DNA of 64,000 nt from Acinetobacter indicus CIP 110367. Lineage in GTDB: Bacteria; Pseudomonadota; Gammaproteobacteria; Pseudomonadales; Moraxellaceae. The position numbers were made by a program, and so were the translations under genes. Positions 1 through 12,332 of the stretch are shown here, in pieces. The DNA lies in contig NZ_KI530759.1 of the NCBI RefSeq assembly GCF_000488255.1, forward strand, positions 1 to 64,000, read 5' to 3'. The number at the start of each line of letters is the position of its first letter. Position 1 is the first letter of the stretch. The notes below the pieces were generated by a model. It saw only the letters and a list, made by a program, of their open reading frames with translations. It did not search any database and was not told where the DNA came from.

Positions 1-6
1 TAATGA

Positions 7-121
7 GCTGGCGATGACTTACTCTCACATGGGTAACCCCACACTACCATCAGCGCTAAGAGGTTTCACTTCTGAGTTCGGGAAGGGATCAGGTGGTTCA
101 CTCTTGCTATTGTCGCCAGCA
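7..121 (-). rRNA. rrf: 5S ribosomal RNA
   Basis: The minus strand carries a typical 115-nt 5S rRNA. Its terminal helix is formed by GCTGGCGA-type and TCGCCAGC-type ends, and the conserved CCGAACTCAGAAGTGAAAC core lies in the middle. It is the last gene of the rRNA operon. The operon terminator would lie just left of the window and is not visible. Ends may be off by a few bases. Confidence 0.97.
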
Positions 122-311
122 CAACTGTTATGGACTTGTTCGGGTCTTAGTTACTTTGCTTAAGCTTGATGCTTTTGCATGTAATGCCTTACTTTGTTCC
201 AAATGAGTTATTAACGGATTGGCTATTGGGTCTGAATTTTATTGTGTCGCATTAACTAAATCAAGGATTAGTTTAGAATTCAGCTTGATACAACAACTGT
301 TTGGGTGTTGT

Positions 312-3205
<2,894 letters not shown>

Positions 3206-3552
3206 CAACCCCAAACAGTCGTTAATCCCTACAAGTAGGATTAAGACAATTAAATAAATCAATGATCTATTTAATCTACAGTTCGAAGTCTCGTGCACTT
3301 AAGCACCGTACAGCTTCAATCTAAATTCATATACCAAAACGCTTGATTCAGTTAATTTGCTAGTTCTCAATTCAATCTACGTTCATCAACCCGTCATAAC
3401 AACGCGTTAACGTATATTGATTGAGTGAACAATTTATTTCAGACTCAATTTTGCCAATCTGTTAATGATTCACTGCATCCTCGTCGGACTGCAGTCAACT
3501 GTGATAAATCACAGAGATTAATAAGCATAAACTTACTAAGCTCTATAATCTA
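3206..3552 (-). other. Internal transcribed spacer between tRNA-Ala and 23S
   Basis: This 347-bp stretch holds no gene. It is the AT-rich spacer of the rRNA operon, transcribed on the minus strand. Its right part contains a perfect 7-bp hairpin at 3499-3514 (CTGTGAT/ATCACAG, two-base loop), and its left end is the 5' arm of the 23S processing stem. I could not place a convincing boxA antitermination site by eye. Confidence 0.7.
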
Positions 3553-3628
3553 TGGTGGAGACTAGGAGAGTCGAACTCCTGACCTCCTGCGTGCAAAGCA
3601 GGCGCTCTACCAACTAAGCTAAGTCCCC
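3553..3628 (-). tRNA. tRNA-Ala (anticodon TGC)
   Basis: A 76-nt tRNA on the minus strand. It starts GGGGACTTAGCTTAGTTGG, has the anticodon loop CTTTGCACG with TGC, a GTTCGACTC T-loop and an encoded CCA end. The acceptor stem pairs GGGGACT with AGTCTCC, including a G-T pair. It lies in the usual place between tRNA-Ile and 23S. Confidence 0.97.
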
Positions 3629-3691
3629 AGCTTATCATTTAAGTCAATGTTCTGATTTCTATTCGCTCTGCAATTGCTTGCTTGTCGTTAG

Positions 3692-3768
<77 letters not shown>

Positions 3769-3829
3769 TCAGATACATCGTCATGAAGAACAACTTGTTG
3801 TGGATTCTTACTAATCGTCAATCTTTCGT

Positions 3830-5366
<1,537 letters not shown>

Positions 5367-5913
5367 AAATCATTTCGAACTTTATAAGTAAAGTTCTTAA
5401 ACTTGGCTCATCAATTTTCTGACTTAAATTTCGCTCAAATAAACTTCGAGTAATTTAAACCAATCAATCAATGAAAATATATTCGATTAATCAACCAGTA
5501 AAAATCCACACAAGTTGTTCTTCATAATCTCTTAATGATCTTCTCAATGCTTCGTCAGCATCAAGCTAGGTCGGCTATATTACTCTCTATTTTTAGAAAG
5601 TCAACAGGCAATGTTGATTTTATTTCTAAACTTACCACCTAAACCAGAACTCAACCATTTTAGCTAAATCCTTGTTTATCAACAAGTTTTTATCAACATC
5701 ACCGCCGATGGATGTGCATTATAGGCGAAATATTTACGCTTGCAAGCCCTTTGATAAAAAAATTTAATCATCCGATTATTTTTTATTCATTTTACCTTTT
5801 TTAGCTATAAATTTCGGCCAAAAGTGTTTAAATACTCTCTTAAAATGTGCGCTGGGTCGAATGACTCTGCTTTCTCTTTTTTGCTTTCAGTATTCAAAGC
5901 ACTAGGATCTTTT
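5367..5913 (-). other. 16S leader and rrn/mlaA intergenic region
   Basis: This 547-bp stretch has no gene. From 5367 to about 5570 it is the transcribed 16S leader (minus strand), including the 5' arm of the 16S processing stem at 5497-5525. The rrn promoter lies at 5577-5604. The remainder, to 5913, is AT-rich and must contain the rightward promoter of mlaA, which I could not place with confidence. An in-frame extension of mlaA up to 5824 exists but has no ribosome binding site and breaks the signal peptide, so I treat it as non-coding. Confidence 0.7.
5577..5604 (-). promoter_or_regulatory. rrn P1-type promoter
   Basis: Read on the minus strand there is TTGACT (5599-5604), a 16-bp spacer, then TAATAT (5577-5582). 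Transcription would start near 5570, about 200 nt before 16S. The 16-bp spacer, together with a GC-containing discriminator (AGCCGACC), is typical of stringently controlled rRNA promoters. That regulation is inference from the family pattern. Confidence 0.75.
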
Positions 5914-6831
5914 ATGCGTCAACAACAATATGTATGGATTAGCCTGCTGACTTTAGGGATGGCCTCCCCTGCTTTTGCCAATGAATCTGCAGTAGACAGT
6001 TCTACCCGCACCACAGCAGAAGCAGACTCATCTGCAGCAACCAGCAAAGCCCCTTCACGCTTTGAATCCTTAAAAGAGCTGAAAAATATTAAAGCACAAG
6101 ATTTGAAAGTGAATGCCAATGCCGCACAACCGGAAAGTGTTAAAGATCCACTACAACCTTTAAACCGTCAGGTCTATGCCTTAAATGATGTGTTAGACCG
6201 CAATATCGCCCGTCCGCTGGCTGTGCAATATACAGAAAAAGTTCCTGGCGATGTGCGTGGTTCTTATCGTAACTTCCGTAAAAACCTGGGTGAACCATGG
6301 AATGCAGTAAACCAGCTGATTCAGGGCCGTCCGCTCAGAGCAGCAAAAACGCTGGGCCGTTTTACTGTAAATACCATCACCACTTTAGGTCTGGCTGATC
6401 CGGCCCGTCGTTTGGGAATGGAAACCGAAGATGAAGATTTTGGCACCACTTTAGGCTATTTCGGGGTGCCGTCTGGCCCGTATCTGGTTTTGCCGATTAT
6501 TGGCCCAAGTACCTTCCGTGATGGTTTTAGCCGTCTGGTTGACAGTCAGGCCCGTCCACAAAAATACATTCTAGAAGATCATGATGGACTGTACTGGACC
6601 GAGCAGGCTTTACGCGGCATTGATGCCCGCTCCCAGATTCTGGATGTAGAACAGGTGTTACAAGGAGATCGCTATGCCGCCATCCGTGATATTTACCTGC
6701 AGCGTAAAAACTTTGAAATTGCCGAGAAAAAAGGCCTAGAGGCCGAGAGCATTTCATTTATTGAAGATGTCGAAGACGACTACATCGAAGATGAAGAAAA
6801 CTTTGATTCACCTGCACCGCTCACTGAATAA
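5914..6831 (+). CDS. mlaA: MlaA (VacJ) outer-membrane phospholipid-removal protein
   Basis: MlaA sits in the outer membrane with a porin. It removes phospholipids from the outer leaflet and passes them to MlaC and the MlaFEDB transporter. The start at 5914 gives 305 residues and a clean signal peptide (MRQQQYVWISLLTLGMASPAFA, residues 1-22); the 30 codons upstream in frame do not. After an Ala/Ser-rich linker the conserved domain begins near residue 73 with DPLQPLNRQVYALND and continues through the YFGVPSGPYLVLPIIGPST segment. Unlike E. coli MlaA there is no lipobox cysteine, so it looks like an SPase I substrate. The tail is very acidic. It is followed by gigA on the same strand. Confidence 0.93.
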   Translation: MRQQQYVWISLLTLGMASPAFANESAVDSSTRTTAEADSSAATSKAPSRFESLKELKNIKAQDLKVNANAAQPESVKDPLQPLNRQVYALNDVLDRNIARPLAVQYTEKVPGDVRGSYRNFRKNLGEPWNAVNQLIQGRPLRAAKTLGRFTVNTITTLGLADPARRLGMETEDEDFGTTLGYFGVPSGPYLVLPIIGPSTFRDGFSRLVDSQARPQKYILEDHDGLYWTEQALRGIDARSQILDVEQVLQGDRYAAIRDIYLQRKNFEIAEKKGLEAESISFIEDVEDDYIEDEENFDSPAPLTE

Positions 6832-6852
6832 TTTGTAATACTTCTTTCTGGC

Positions 6853-6869
6853 GGGAAGTTCAACTTCCC
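6853..6869. promoter_or_regulatory. Perfect 8-bp palindrome between mlaA and gigA
   Basis: GGGAAGTT-C-AACTTCCC is a perfect inverted repeat with a one-base centre, 22 bp after the mlaA stop and 66 bp before gigA. It has no following T-run, so it is not a standard terminator. It could be an operator for a dimeric regulator or a 3' end stabilising hairpin. The function is not shown by sequence. Confidence 0.4.
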
Positions 6870-6935
6870 CTAGTAATTCATTGATTGTTATAGTACATCT
6901 ATCCCCTAAAGCGCATAGGATTATATTCTACATTT

Positions 6936-7904
6936 ATGTATTTCATTCAGCCCACACGTGATATTCCCTATCTAGATCAGGTGATTGACACACTGCCCAG
7001 TGTGCAAATGATTCGCATAGATGACATCGACCTATATGATCAGACCATCATTGCCATTGCCGATGTACAGGATTATTTAACCCATCGCTGGAATTTACCG
7101 ACCATTGTTTTGGGCTTTGAAGATGAAGGTCTGGCCCTGTCGCAAGCCTGGGAACAAGGCGCTCTGGCCGGCTGGATCTGGAGCAAACTGCCAGCAGAGC
7201 CGCAGCAGGCCCTGCTTAAAATTGATGCGCAATATAAACGCAATCAGGACAGCCGTGATTTACCCTCGGCTGCAGAGTTACAAAAACGTTTACTGCCAAA
7301 CCCAATTGAACTGGTCAATTATGAAATTGAAACCCTGTTTCAGCCTTCGGCCTATTTATCCGGCGACTGGTTTGATTACTGGAAAATTAGTGACAAAGAG
7401 CTGATTTTTTATCTGGCCGATGTGTCCGGCCATGGGGTAACCAGCAGTTTATTAACCTCGTGGATGGCGGCTTTTCATGGTCGTTCCAAAACCCCGCGCG
7501 AGTTACTGAAAAAACTGAACGGGATGCTGGTACAGGAAAATATTGAAAAGCATATCACCATGATTAGCGGGATTTTAAACCTGGAAACCCATCAGCTGCG
7601 CTGGTCCAGTGCCGGACATTATCCGCCTGCGATTATCTTTGAGCCAAATCAGCCACCGAAAATCTTAAACACCAGCAGCTTCCCGTTGGGCCTGACCGAA
7701 GACCTGGAAGTAGAAGAATATGAATGCGTGCTGTCACGTCAGGCGCGCTTTATTATCTGTTCAGATGGTGCGCTGGAACCCTATGTTGGTGGACTAAATG
7801 AACAGTTTGAACAACTGGTCTATCACTTGCAGAATCAGTCCTTTAAAGCGCCAGAACACGTGGCCGACGATATTGCCATCCTCAGTTTGTGCCGACTGAA
7901 TTAA
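6936..7904 (+). CDS. gigA: GigA, PP2C/SpoIIE-type serine phosphatase of the stress pathway
   Basis: The N-terminal ~100 residues look like a degenerate receiver-type alpha/beta domain. Residues ~115-320 form a SpoIIE/RsbU-type PP2C phosphatase: SAAELQKRLLP helix, metal-binding aspartates in GDWFDYW, ADVSGHG and the C-terminal DDIAIL. In Acinetobacter baumannii the GigA/GigB pair is reported as a master regulator of antibiotic and stress tolerance, with GigA dephosphorylating a serine of the STAS protein GigB; the identical pairing here supports the assignment. The ribosome binding site is weak: AGGA lies about 14 nt before ATG. Confidence 0.88.
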   Translation: MYFIQPTRDIPYLDQVIDTLPSVQMIRIDDIDLYDQTIIAIADVQDYLTHRWNLPTIVLGFEDEGLALSQAWEQGALAGWIWSKLPAEPQQALLKIDAQYKRNQDSRDLPSAAELQKRLLPNPIELVNYEIETLFQPSAYLSGDWFDYWKISDKELIFYLADVSGHGVTSSLLTSWMAAFHGRSKTPRELLKKLNGMLVQENIEKHITMISGILNLETHQLRWSSAGHYPPAIIFEPNQPPKILNTSSFPLGLTEDLEVEEYECVLSRQARFIICSDGALEPYVGGLNEQFEQLVYHLQNQSFKAPEHVADDIAILSLCRLN

Positions 7905-7957
7905 TCACTTAATCAACCACTTAAAACCATCCTTAGACTTATGTCCATAGCAGACAC

Positions 7958-7986
7958 TTGAGTCTGTGGTGTCCCTATGGGATAAT
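7958..7986 (+). promoter_or_regulatory. Candidate gigB promoter
   Basis: TTGAGT (7958-7963), exactly 17 bp, then GATAAT (7981-7986), 33 bp before the gigB start. It would let the antagonist GigB be made independently of GigA. The -35 part also overlaps a small inverted repeat (CAGAC/GTCTG, 7951-7966). Confidence 0.5.
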
Positions 7987-8018
7987 TTTATCTATCCTTC
8001 TCTGCAAATGGCATTTAT

Positions 8019-8540
8019 ATGTCAACAGGTCATGTTGAATACGCAAGTTTGGATGGAACGCATATTTTCAAGCTGATCGGCGAAGTGCGTGCCCAATCTT
8101 GTATCAGTTTAGACAAACTACTCAGTAAAATTGAACAGCAAACCAATGTGGTCGGCGCCATTGTCGATTTAACTCAAACCACATTTATTGACAGTACTGT
8201 TTTGGGTGTTTTGGCAAAACTCGGGCTAAAACTCAAACAGGTACATCAGATTCAGGCGGTTATGCTGTCGACCAATCCGGACATCACCACACTGGCCAAT
8301 AGCATGGGCTTGGGGCAGGTGTTTGTGATTCTGAATTACTGTGGCGATCCGAGTGTCTGCACCCGTGCCCTGATTGAAGAGCATGTGACGCATAGCAATA
8401 TGCTGTCGACCGTACTGGATGCCCACAAAACCCTGATGAAACTCAACGACAGCAACCAGAATATGTTTGAACCCCTGGTCAAACAGCTACAAAAAGAACA
8501 GGACAACTTGGAACAGGTGTCTAATCAGCAAAACGTATAA
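8019..8540 (+). CDS. gigB: GigB, STAS-domain anti-anti-sigma factor
   Basis: A 173-residue protein with a STAS domain in residues ~5-115. The phosphorylatable serine is Ser59 in the FIDSTVLG motif after a hydrophobic VDLTQ strand, the usual position in SpoIIAA/RsbV proteins. Phosphorylation state normally decides whether such proteins bind a partner kinase or anti-sigma factor. No partner kinase gene is in this window; in Acinetobacter GigB has been connected to the nitrogen phosphotransfer system, whose NPr gene is at 42.4 kb here. A C-terminal extension of about 55 residues is predicted to be helical and is unlike minimal STAS proteins. Confidence 0.88.
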   Translation: MSTGHVEYASLDGTHIFKLIGEVRAQSCISLDKLLSKIEQQTNVVGAIVDLTQTTFIDSTVLGVLAKLGLKLKQVHQIQAVMLSTNPDITTLANSMGLGQVFVILNYCGDPSVCTRALIEEHVTHSNMLSTVLDAHKTLMKLNDSNQNMFEPLVKQLQKEQDNLEQVSNQQNV

Positions 8541-8564
8541 TTTTCAGTTTGGGAGAATGCCCGC

Positions 8565-9389
8565 ATGACTTTCATTTCTGTTGCACAGATGAACTCGCAA
8601 AATGATATTGAAGCCAATTTCAACACGGTCGAGCAGCTGATTCAGCAGAGCAAAGCCGCCGGCAGTGAACTGCTGGTTCTTCCTGAAAATTTTATCTGTT
8701 TTGCTGCCGGCAAGCAGCGCGAAACTGCGGCCCAGTTTGAATCTATTCAACAACGTCTGGAGCAACTGGCCCATCAGCATCAAATCTGGCTGGTGGCGGG
8801 TACCCTGCCGTGCCCATTCCGCCCGGATGGTTCGGTCATTGAAGATGGCCGGGTACGTACCGTCAGCCTGTGTATCAGTCCTGAAAAAACCGAAGCCCGT
8901 TATGACAAGATTCACCTGTTTGATGTACAGGTGGGTGATGCCGTCGGGGGTTATCAGGAATCCAAATTCTTTGAACCAGGCCAAGATGTGGTGGTGGCCA
9001 AAACTCCGTTTGGCAATATTGGCCTGATGGTCTGCTATGACCTACGTTTCCCGGAACTGGCGCTAAAATTGCGTGCACAAGGCGCCAATCTTCTGACAGC
9101 ACCTTCTGCTTTTACCTACACCACTGGCCAGATGCACTGGCAGCTGCTGCTACAAGCACGTGCCATGGACAGTCAGTGTCAGGTTTTAGGTGCTGCCCAG
9201 CAAGGCTGGCACGGCGAAAAACGTCAAACCTGGGGTCATTCTGGTGCGACCAATTCCCGTGGACAATTACTGGCCATGGTGCAGGACGAAGGCGCGCAAC
9301 TGATTACAGTCGAATTTGACCTGAAAGAACAGCAACAGGTACGCGAGTCAATGCCTTTAATGCAGCATCGCGTGTTAGTCAATTATTAA
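8565..9389 (+). CDS. Nitrilase-superfamily amidase, Nit1/deaminated-glutathione amidase type
   Basis: A 274-residue carbon-nitrogen hydrolase. The Glu-Lys-Cys catalytic triad is visible: Glu in LPENF (about residue 41), Lys in RYDKIHLFDV (about 112), Cys in MVCYDLRFPE (about 153). The KIHLFDV segment followed by VGGYQESKFFEPG is typical of the Nit1/YbeM group that removes deaminated glutathione, a metabolite-repair role; substrate assignment is inference. The gene follows gigB by 24 bp with GGGAGAATGCCCGC before ATG, so it may be cotranscribed with the stress genes. Confidence 0.88.
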   Translation: MTFISVAQMNSQNDIEANFNTVEQLIQQSKAAGSELLVLPENFICFAAGKQRETAAQFESIQQRLEQLAHQHQIWLVAGTLPCPFRPDGSVIEDGRVRTVSLCISPEKTEARYDKIHLFDVQVGDAVGGYQESKFFEPGQDVVVAKTPFGNIGLMVCYDLRFPELALKLRAQGANLLTAPSAFTYTTGQMHWQLLLQARAMDSQCQVLGAAQQGWHGEKRQTWGHSGATNSRGQLLAMVQDEGAQLITVEFDLKEQQQVRESMPLMQHRVLVNY

Positions 9390-9442
9390 GTCTTTCCCTT
9401 GATCTCGCTGATATTGTTATCGACGTAATCTTTCAACTTGCA

Positions 9443-9464
9443 TATAATAATGATTCTTATTTTC
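9443..9464 (+). promoter_or_regulatory. -10 element overlapped by a Fur-box-like sequence
   Basis: A perfect TATAAT lies at 9443-9448. The 19 bases at 9446-9464 match 14 of 19 positions of the classical Fur-box consensus (two GATAAT-type halves, central ATGATTCTTAT). Fur binding there would cover the -10 element of the small secreted-protein gene that starts at 9482. A clear -35 was not found. The match count was made by eye. Confidence 0.5.
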
Positions 9465-9481
9465 AACAATAAATTATCCTG

Positions 9482-9871
9482 ATGTTTAAAACCGTGATCA
9501 CCAGTCTGGGGCTGCTGTGCTCGACACTGGCCTTGGCCGAGCTGAGTATTTCTGAAAAAATGCGTCCTGTGGTTTATTCTCAGGTCAATCCGGAGATGGC
9601 ACGTCTGCCGGTTCCAGCCACACCGAATCAGATGAATCTTCCGGCCTTTGGACAGGGACTGATTGGCTGGGGCAGCGGCCCGGAAGGTGCGCAAGCGCGT
9701 TTAGATTCCATCACAGCTGCCGATGTGCATCAGATGCAAATTCAAGGTTTAACCCTGGAGATGGTGCAGGCCTGGCAGGCATTTTATACTCATGAAAGCC
9801 AGCGCAATCTCGGCAATCCGACGGCACCCTTACGCGCCCTCTTAATGCAAAAAATCGTCAGCCTGTGGTAG
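9482..9871 (+). CDS. Small exported protein of unknown function
   Basis: 129 residues with a Sec signal peptide (MFKTVITSLGLLCSTLALA, cut before ELSIS). The mature part has no membrane segment and only short hydrophobic patches; near residue 60 it has GLIGWGSGPEGAQARL and then a helical MQIQGLTLEMVQAWQAFY segment. I recognise it as a type of small periplasmic protein found in Acinetobacter but know no function. The upstream Fur-like site suggests iron control. Its stop codon lies in the loop of its own terminator. Confidence 0.75.
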   Translation: MFKTVITSLGLLCSTLALAELSISEKMRPVVYSQVNPEMARLPVPATPNQMNLPAFGQGLIGWGSGPEGAQARLDSITAADVHQMQIQGLTLEMVQAWQAFYTHESQRNLGNPTAPLRALLMQKIVSLW

Positions 9872-9888
9872 GGACTGACGATTTTTTT
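9849..9888 (+). terminator. Rho-independent terminator overlapping the 3' end of the small exported-protein gene
   Basis: AAAAAATCGTCAG (9849-9861) pairs with CTGACGATTTTTT (9875-9887). The 13-nt loop contains the TAG stop codon at 9869-9871, so the 5' arm is coding sequence. A T-run completes the signal. It lies just before the convergent gspE and may also work for gspE transcripts, since the left arm has an A-run. Confidence 0.85.
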
Positions 9889-9908
9889 AAACAGGCTCTA
9901 CAGCTCTG

Positions 9909-11396
9909 CTAGTCTGCCGCTTCATTGGTGACACGTAACACTTCTTCGACTGTGGTTTTACCGGCCAGTACTTTACGCAAACCATCTTCACGAATCGAAC
10001 CGGATTGCTGGCGCGCATAGTTTTCCAGTTCATACTCTGCAGCATTGCCATGAATCAGGCGACGCATGTGATCATCTACCGGCACAATTTCATAAATGGC
10101 GGTCCGACCGGTAAATCCGGTATGCGCACACTGCTCACAGCCTTTCGGTTTCGGCAGGCGCAATACCTCTGCACTGCTGACAGGTTTAAACAGTTCTTTT
10201 TCAAAGTCATCAGCATCATGCCAGGTGGCGCAGTGCGAGCACAAGGTTCGGACCAGACGCTGCGCAATCACACCAATCAGGGAACTGGACAGCAGGAAAG
10301 GTTCAATGCCCATATCTTTTAAACGGGTTACGGCGCCAATCGCAGTATTGGTGTGCAAGGTCGATAATACCAGGTGACCAGTCAGCGAAGCCTGTACCGC
10401 AATTTCTGCGGTTTCCAGATCACGGATTTCCCCGACCATTACCACATCCGGGTCCTGACGCAGCATGGCTTTTAAAGCACGGGCGAAAGTCATATCGACC
10501 TTGGTGTTGACCTGGGTTTGCCCAATCCCTTCCAGCTGATATTCAATCGGGTCTTCAGCGGTCAGAATATTTTTCGAGCCATCATTCAGGTCCGACAGTG
10601 CTGCATACAAGGTGGTGGTTTTCCCCGAACCGGTTGGACCAGTCACCAAGATAATGCCATGCGGACGATGCACCAGCTGTTTTAGCCGGTCATAATCATT
10701 TTGCATTAGGCCCAAATGGGTCATGTTCAGCCGTCCGGCCTGTTTATCCAGCAGACGCATTACCACCCGTTCACCATGCGAAGATGGCAAGGTCGATACC
10801 CGCACATCGACTTCACGGCCCGCCAGGCGTAGCGAAATACGGCCATCTTGCGGAATGCGTTTTTCAGCAATATCCAGTTTGGCCATGACTTTAATCCGCG
10901 ATACCAGTAGCGGCGCCAGCTCACGGCGCGGCTGTACAATTTCACGTAATTGTCCGTCTACCCGCAAACGCACCGATAAGCGTTTTTCAAACGATTCAAT
11001 ATGAATATCCGACGCACCGACCCGAATGGCTTCGGACAGCAGTGCATTAATCAGCCGGACAATGGGCGCATCATCTTCCTGATCCATTAAATCTTCGGCT
11101 TCAGGTACCGAGTCGGCCAGACTGAGTAAATCCGGATGATCTTCCAGACCTGCCGCAACCTGTTGTGATTCCCCGGTATCGCCGGCAAAACTGCTGCTTA
11201 ACAGCTGATGAAATTCCTGATCGGTACATAACTGGAACTGGGCCGGATGTCCGAGAAAACGGCGTGCTTCCTGAATGGCCAGCAGCGGCGTATTTTCACG
11301 GCGCACGATAAAAGCATGATCCCCCTCATAGCGAATTAGCACGCCATGGCGTTTTGCAAAACTATAGGGAATTTGTAATTGTTTAAGTACTTGCAT
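9909..11396 (-). CDS. gspE: Type II secretion system ATPase GspE
   Basis: 495 residues, the cytoplasmic motor of the type II secretion system. It has a T2SSE N-terminal domain, then the ATPase core with Walker A GPTGSGKTTT (about residue 255), the Asp box and Walker B region (MLRQDPDVVMVGEIRD), and the His box GHLVLSTLHTN. The C-terminal zinc-binding part has CSHC and CEQC pairs, as in GspE rather than PilT; PilB also has zinc cysteines but the overall pattern and length fit GspE. No other gsp gene is adjacent, in keeping with the scattered gsp genes of Acinetobacter. It is divergent from the DUF432 gene. Confidence 0.9.
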   Translation of the reverse strand: MQVLKQLQIPYSFAKRHGVLIRYEGDHAFIVRRENTPLLAIQEARRFLGHPAQFQLCTDQEFHQLLSSSFAGDTGESQQVAAGLEDHPDLLSLADSVPEAEDLMDQEDDAPIVRLINALLSEAIRVGASDIHIESFEKRLSVRLRVDGQLREIVQPRRELAPLLVSRIKVMAKLDIAEKRIPQDGRISLRLAGREVDVRVSTLPSSHGERVVMRLLDKQAGRLNMTHLGLMQNDYDRLKQLVHRPHGIILVTGPTGSGKTTTLYAALSDLNDGSKNILTAEDPIEYQLEGIGQTQVNTKVDMTFARALKAMLRQDPDVVMVGEIRDLETAEIAVQASLTGHLVLSTLHTNTAIGAVTRLKDMGIEPFLLSSSLIGVIAQRLVRTLCSHCATWHDADDFEKELFKPVSSAEVLRLPKPKGCEQCAHTGFTGRTAIYEIVPVDDHMRRLIHGNAAEYELENYARQQSGSIREDGLRKVLAGKTTVEEVLRVTNEAAD

Positions 11397-11498
11397 CAGC
11401 GATTATAATAATGATGAAAAAATCTCATTTGAGTGTACTCTAAGCTTATGACAGCGTGAAGTCTGTTTTTAGGGTTTTAAATTGAAAGGAAGACGCCC

Positions 11499-12323
11499 TT
11501 GCCGCATCCGAATGAATTACTGAATCATGATGAATTGCCCGATTTAAAATGGTGGGGCGAACACGAGTTTGAACTGCATCAGCCCAAAGCCTGGCAATTT
11601 GGCTCCCTGCTGTTTCGTTTAACACGCGGCATGCAGGAGTGGCGTCTGGAATATCATCGTCCGCAGGTGCAGTATGACTATGAACAGCAATGGCATCGCA
11701 TCAATGACCCGAATTTTTCCTTTCCGCAGCCGGTGAAAATTGAACGCTACATGTTCAAATCGACCACCAACAAACTCCAGCTGATGCCACGTCTGGCAGA
11801 CCGTTCAGTGGTGATTAAACCGGTCGATCCGATTTATATTCCAGCTGGCCAGCGCGGCACACTGTACATTAGTACCCCATTATGGATTGCCGGTTTTGTT
11901 GATGGTCAGCGCGAGCCAATTTTTGATTTGCCGGTGATTTTGCCCAAAGATACCTGGTTTGGACCGAATCACCGTTATGGCGAAATCTGTTATGCCACCG
12001 CGGTGGATGGCCGGACCGAGCTACACCAGCTACGCCCGCGCGCTTTTCGTGCCATTACGCCTATCGAGTTTCATAATATCAGCAACCAGCAATTGCGCTT
12101 TGACCGGATGAATGTACCGGTGCCGGCACTACCGCTATTTTTTAGTGAAAGTACCGGACGTTTATGGACCTCGCAGATTAAAGTCTTGCACGAAGGTTCC
12201 GACCGGCCGCCACGGGTACGGATTGAAAACCGCACCCCACCGCATGCCGGTGAAGTGATTTATGTGCATCCGCCACGTGAAACCGCAGGGGCCTTATTTA
12301 ATATGTTTGATTCGTTCTTCTAG
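11499..12323 (+). CDS. DUF432-type protein of unknown function
   Basis: 274 residues, soluble, beta-rich, with many Trp, Arg and Pro residues and no signal peptide or membrane helix. It resembles the DUF432 family, often found beside MscS channels. The start is TTG at 11499: AAAGGAAGA lies at the right distance (about 8 nt), while no in-frame ATG exists until Met61. It ends 9 bp before the mscS-family gene and the two are almost certainly cotranscribed, which suggests a role connected with membrane tension or the channel. No activity can be assigned. Confidence 0.72.
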   Translation: MPHPNELLNHDELPDLKWWGEHEFELHQPKAWQFGSLLFRLTRGMQEWRLEYHRPQVQYDYEQQWHRINDPNFSFPQPVKIERYMFKSTTNKLQLMPRLADRSVVIKPVDPIYIPAGQRGTLYISTPLWIAGFVDGQREPIFDLPVILPKDTWFGPNHRYGEICYATAVDGRTELHQLRPRAFRAITPIEFHNISNQQLRFDRMNVPVPALPLFFSESTGRLWTSQIKVLHEGSDRPPRVRIENRTPPHAGEVIYVHPPRETAGALFNMFDSFF

Positions 12324-12332
12324 GGAGTAGAC

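Noticed and set aside
5824..5913. In-frame upstream extension of mlaA by 30 codons
   Set aside because: It has no ribosome binding site and would bury the signal peptide 30 residues inside the protein.
8544..8984. 146-codon frame antisense to the nitrilase gene
   Set aside because: It covers the conserved catalytic region of the sense gene; a real gene there is improbable.
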